Shown piece after piece: positions 14,982 to 15,111 of a DNA stretch of 15,111 bases (the first letter of the stretch is position 1; every line of letters begins with the position of its first letter). Under the pieces are notes generated by a model. The model saw nothing but the letters and a program-made list of their open reading frames with translations. It was not told where the DNA came from and did not search any database. The position numbers and the translations under genes were made by a program. This DNA is from Bacteroidales bacterium (GTDB lineage: Bacteria > Bacteroidota > Bacteroidia > Bacteroidales > VadinHA17): positions 1 to 15,111 of the forward strand of contig JAUYBT010000132.1 in NCBI GenBank assembly GCA_030692905.1. The letters are read 5' to 3'.

Positions 14982-15044
14982 ACTACGTACTTCTTACTAC
15001 ATACTACATGCTACATACTACATACTACATACTACATACTACAT
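14982..15044. repeat. Heptamer array ACTACAT, 9 units
   Basis: Nine 7-base units, six of them exactly ACTACAT and the others ACTACGT, ACTTCTT and GCTACAT. Its reverse complement, AGTATGT-like, resembles the units of the left array, so the two arrays are inverted copies of one repeat type. There are no spacers, hence no CRISPR. Confidence 0.9.
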
Positions 15045-15045
15045 A

Positions 15046-15111
15046 CTGGCTGAAGAAGCAGAGACCGAAGTCTGGATTGACATGTCAAAAGATAGTAAAT
15101 ATATTGATGAT
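15046..15111 (+). pseudogene. 3' part of a four-helix-bundle (23S rRNA intervening-sequence type) protein gene
   Basis: Directly after the heptamer array the plus strand reads LAEEAETEVWIDMSKDSKYI and continues beyond the window. This resembles the C-terminal third of the four-helix-bundle proteins related to those encoded in 23S rRNA intervening sequences, where LAEAE.EVWID...KYI is a conserved stretch. Upstream, the same frame runs through the repeat units (YYILHTTYYIL) without the expected N-terminal helices, so the 5' part is missing or replaced. A normal start codon was not found. The rest of the gene lies outside the window. Confidence 0.5.

Noticed and set aside
14871..15044. CRISPR array
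   Set aside because: Seven-base units repeat without spacers and no cas gene is present.

Overview
The window looks like a chromosome segment of a Bacteroidota bacterium, probably a Bacteroidales-type lineage. The evidence is AT-rich untranslated regions with few Shine-Dalgarno sequences, several promoters of the Bacteroidota form TTTG/TTG-N19-TAnnTTTG, a lipoprotein typical of the phylum, intergenic tandem repeats of 7 and 8 bases, and the tail of a four-helix-bundle (23S rRNA intervening-sequence type) protein gene. No replication origin, integrase or transposase is visible.

Left part (1-7764), core-like: a decayed comB-type gene with two internal deletions and a frameshift; a BrkB/YihY membrane protein convergent with a BioG/DUF452 esterase; a strongly structured small RNA on the minus strand with a full Bacteroidota promoter and a 6S-like fold; an AraC-type regulator followed on the same strand by two fused LeuC-LeuD (aconitase superfamily) hydro-lyases, the first with unusual active-site residues; and a tRNA-Arg(UCU) with its own promoter.

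Right part (7765-15111), accessory-like: it begins immediately after the tRNA. All convincing genes to about 14.7 kb lie on the minus strand. They form three units: a lipoprotein; a secreted-type PHP-like protein with a GC-rich TAP-family alpha/beta hydrolase; and a three-gene restriction-modification operon of the MjaI (CTAG) type. Each unit has, just beyond its 3' end, a copy in the same orientation of a mosaic repeat (A 7774-7820, B 8756-8973, C 11807-12075), a cassette-like layout. The R-M operon consists of an N4-cytosine-type methyltransferase carrying a degenerate SNase-like C-terminal domain, a small putative winged-helix protein and the endonuclease, joined by 8-base overlaps.

The last 650 bases are debris: a small gene with a -1 frameshift at A AAA AAC, a C-terminal ORF remnant, two mutually inverted heptamer arrays, and the 3' piece of a four-helix-bundle protein gene. 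The most notable items are the 6S-like RNA, the paired hydro-lyases, the mosaic repeat units with the R-M island, and the gene relics at both ends. All family assignments rest on reading motifs, without database searches.
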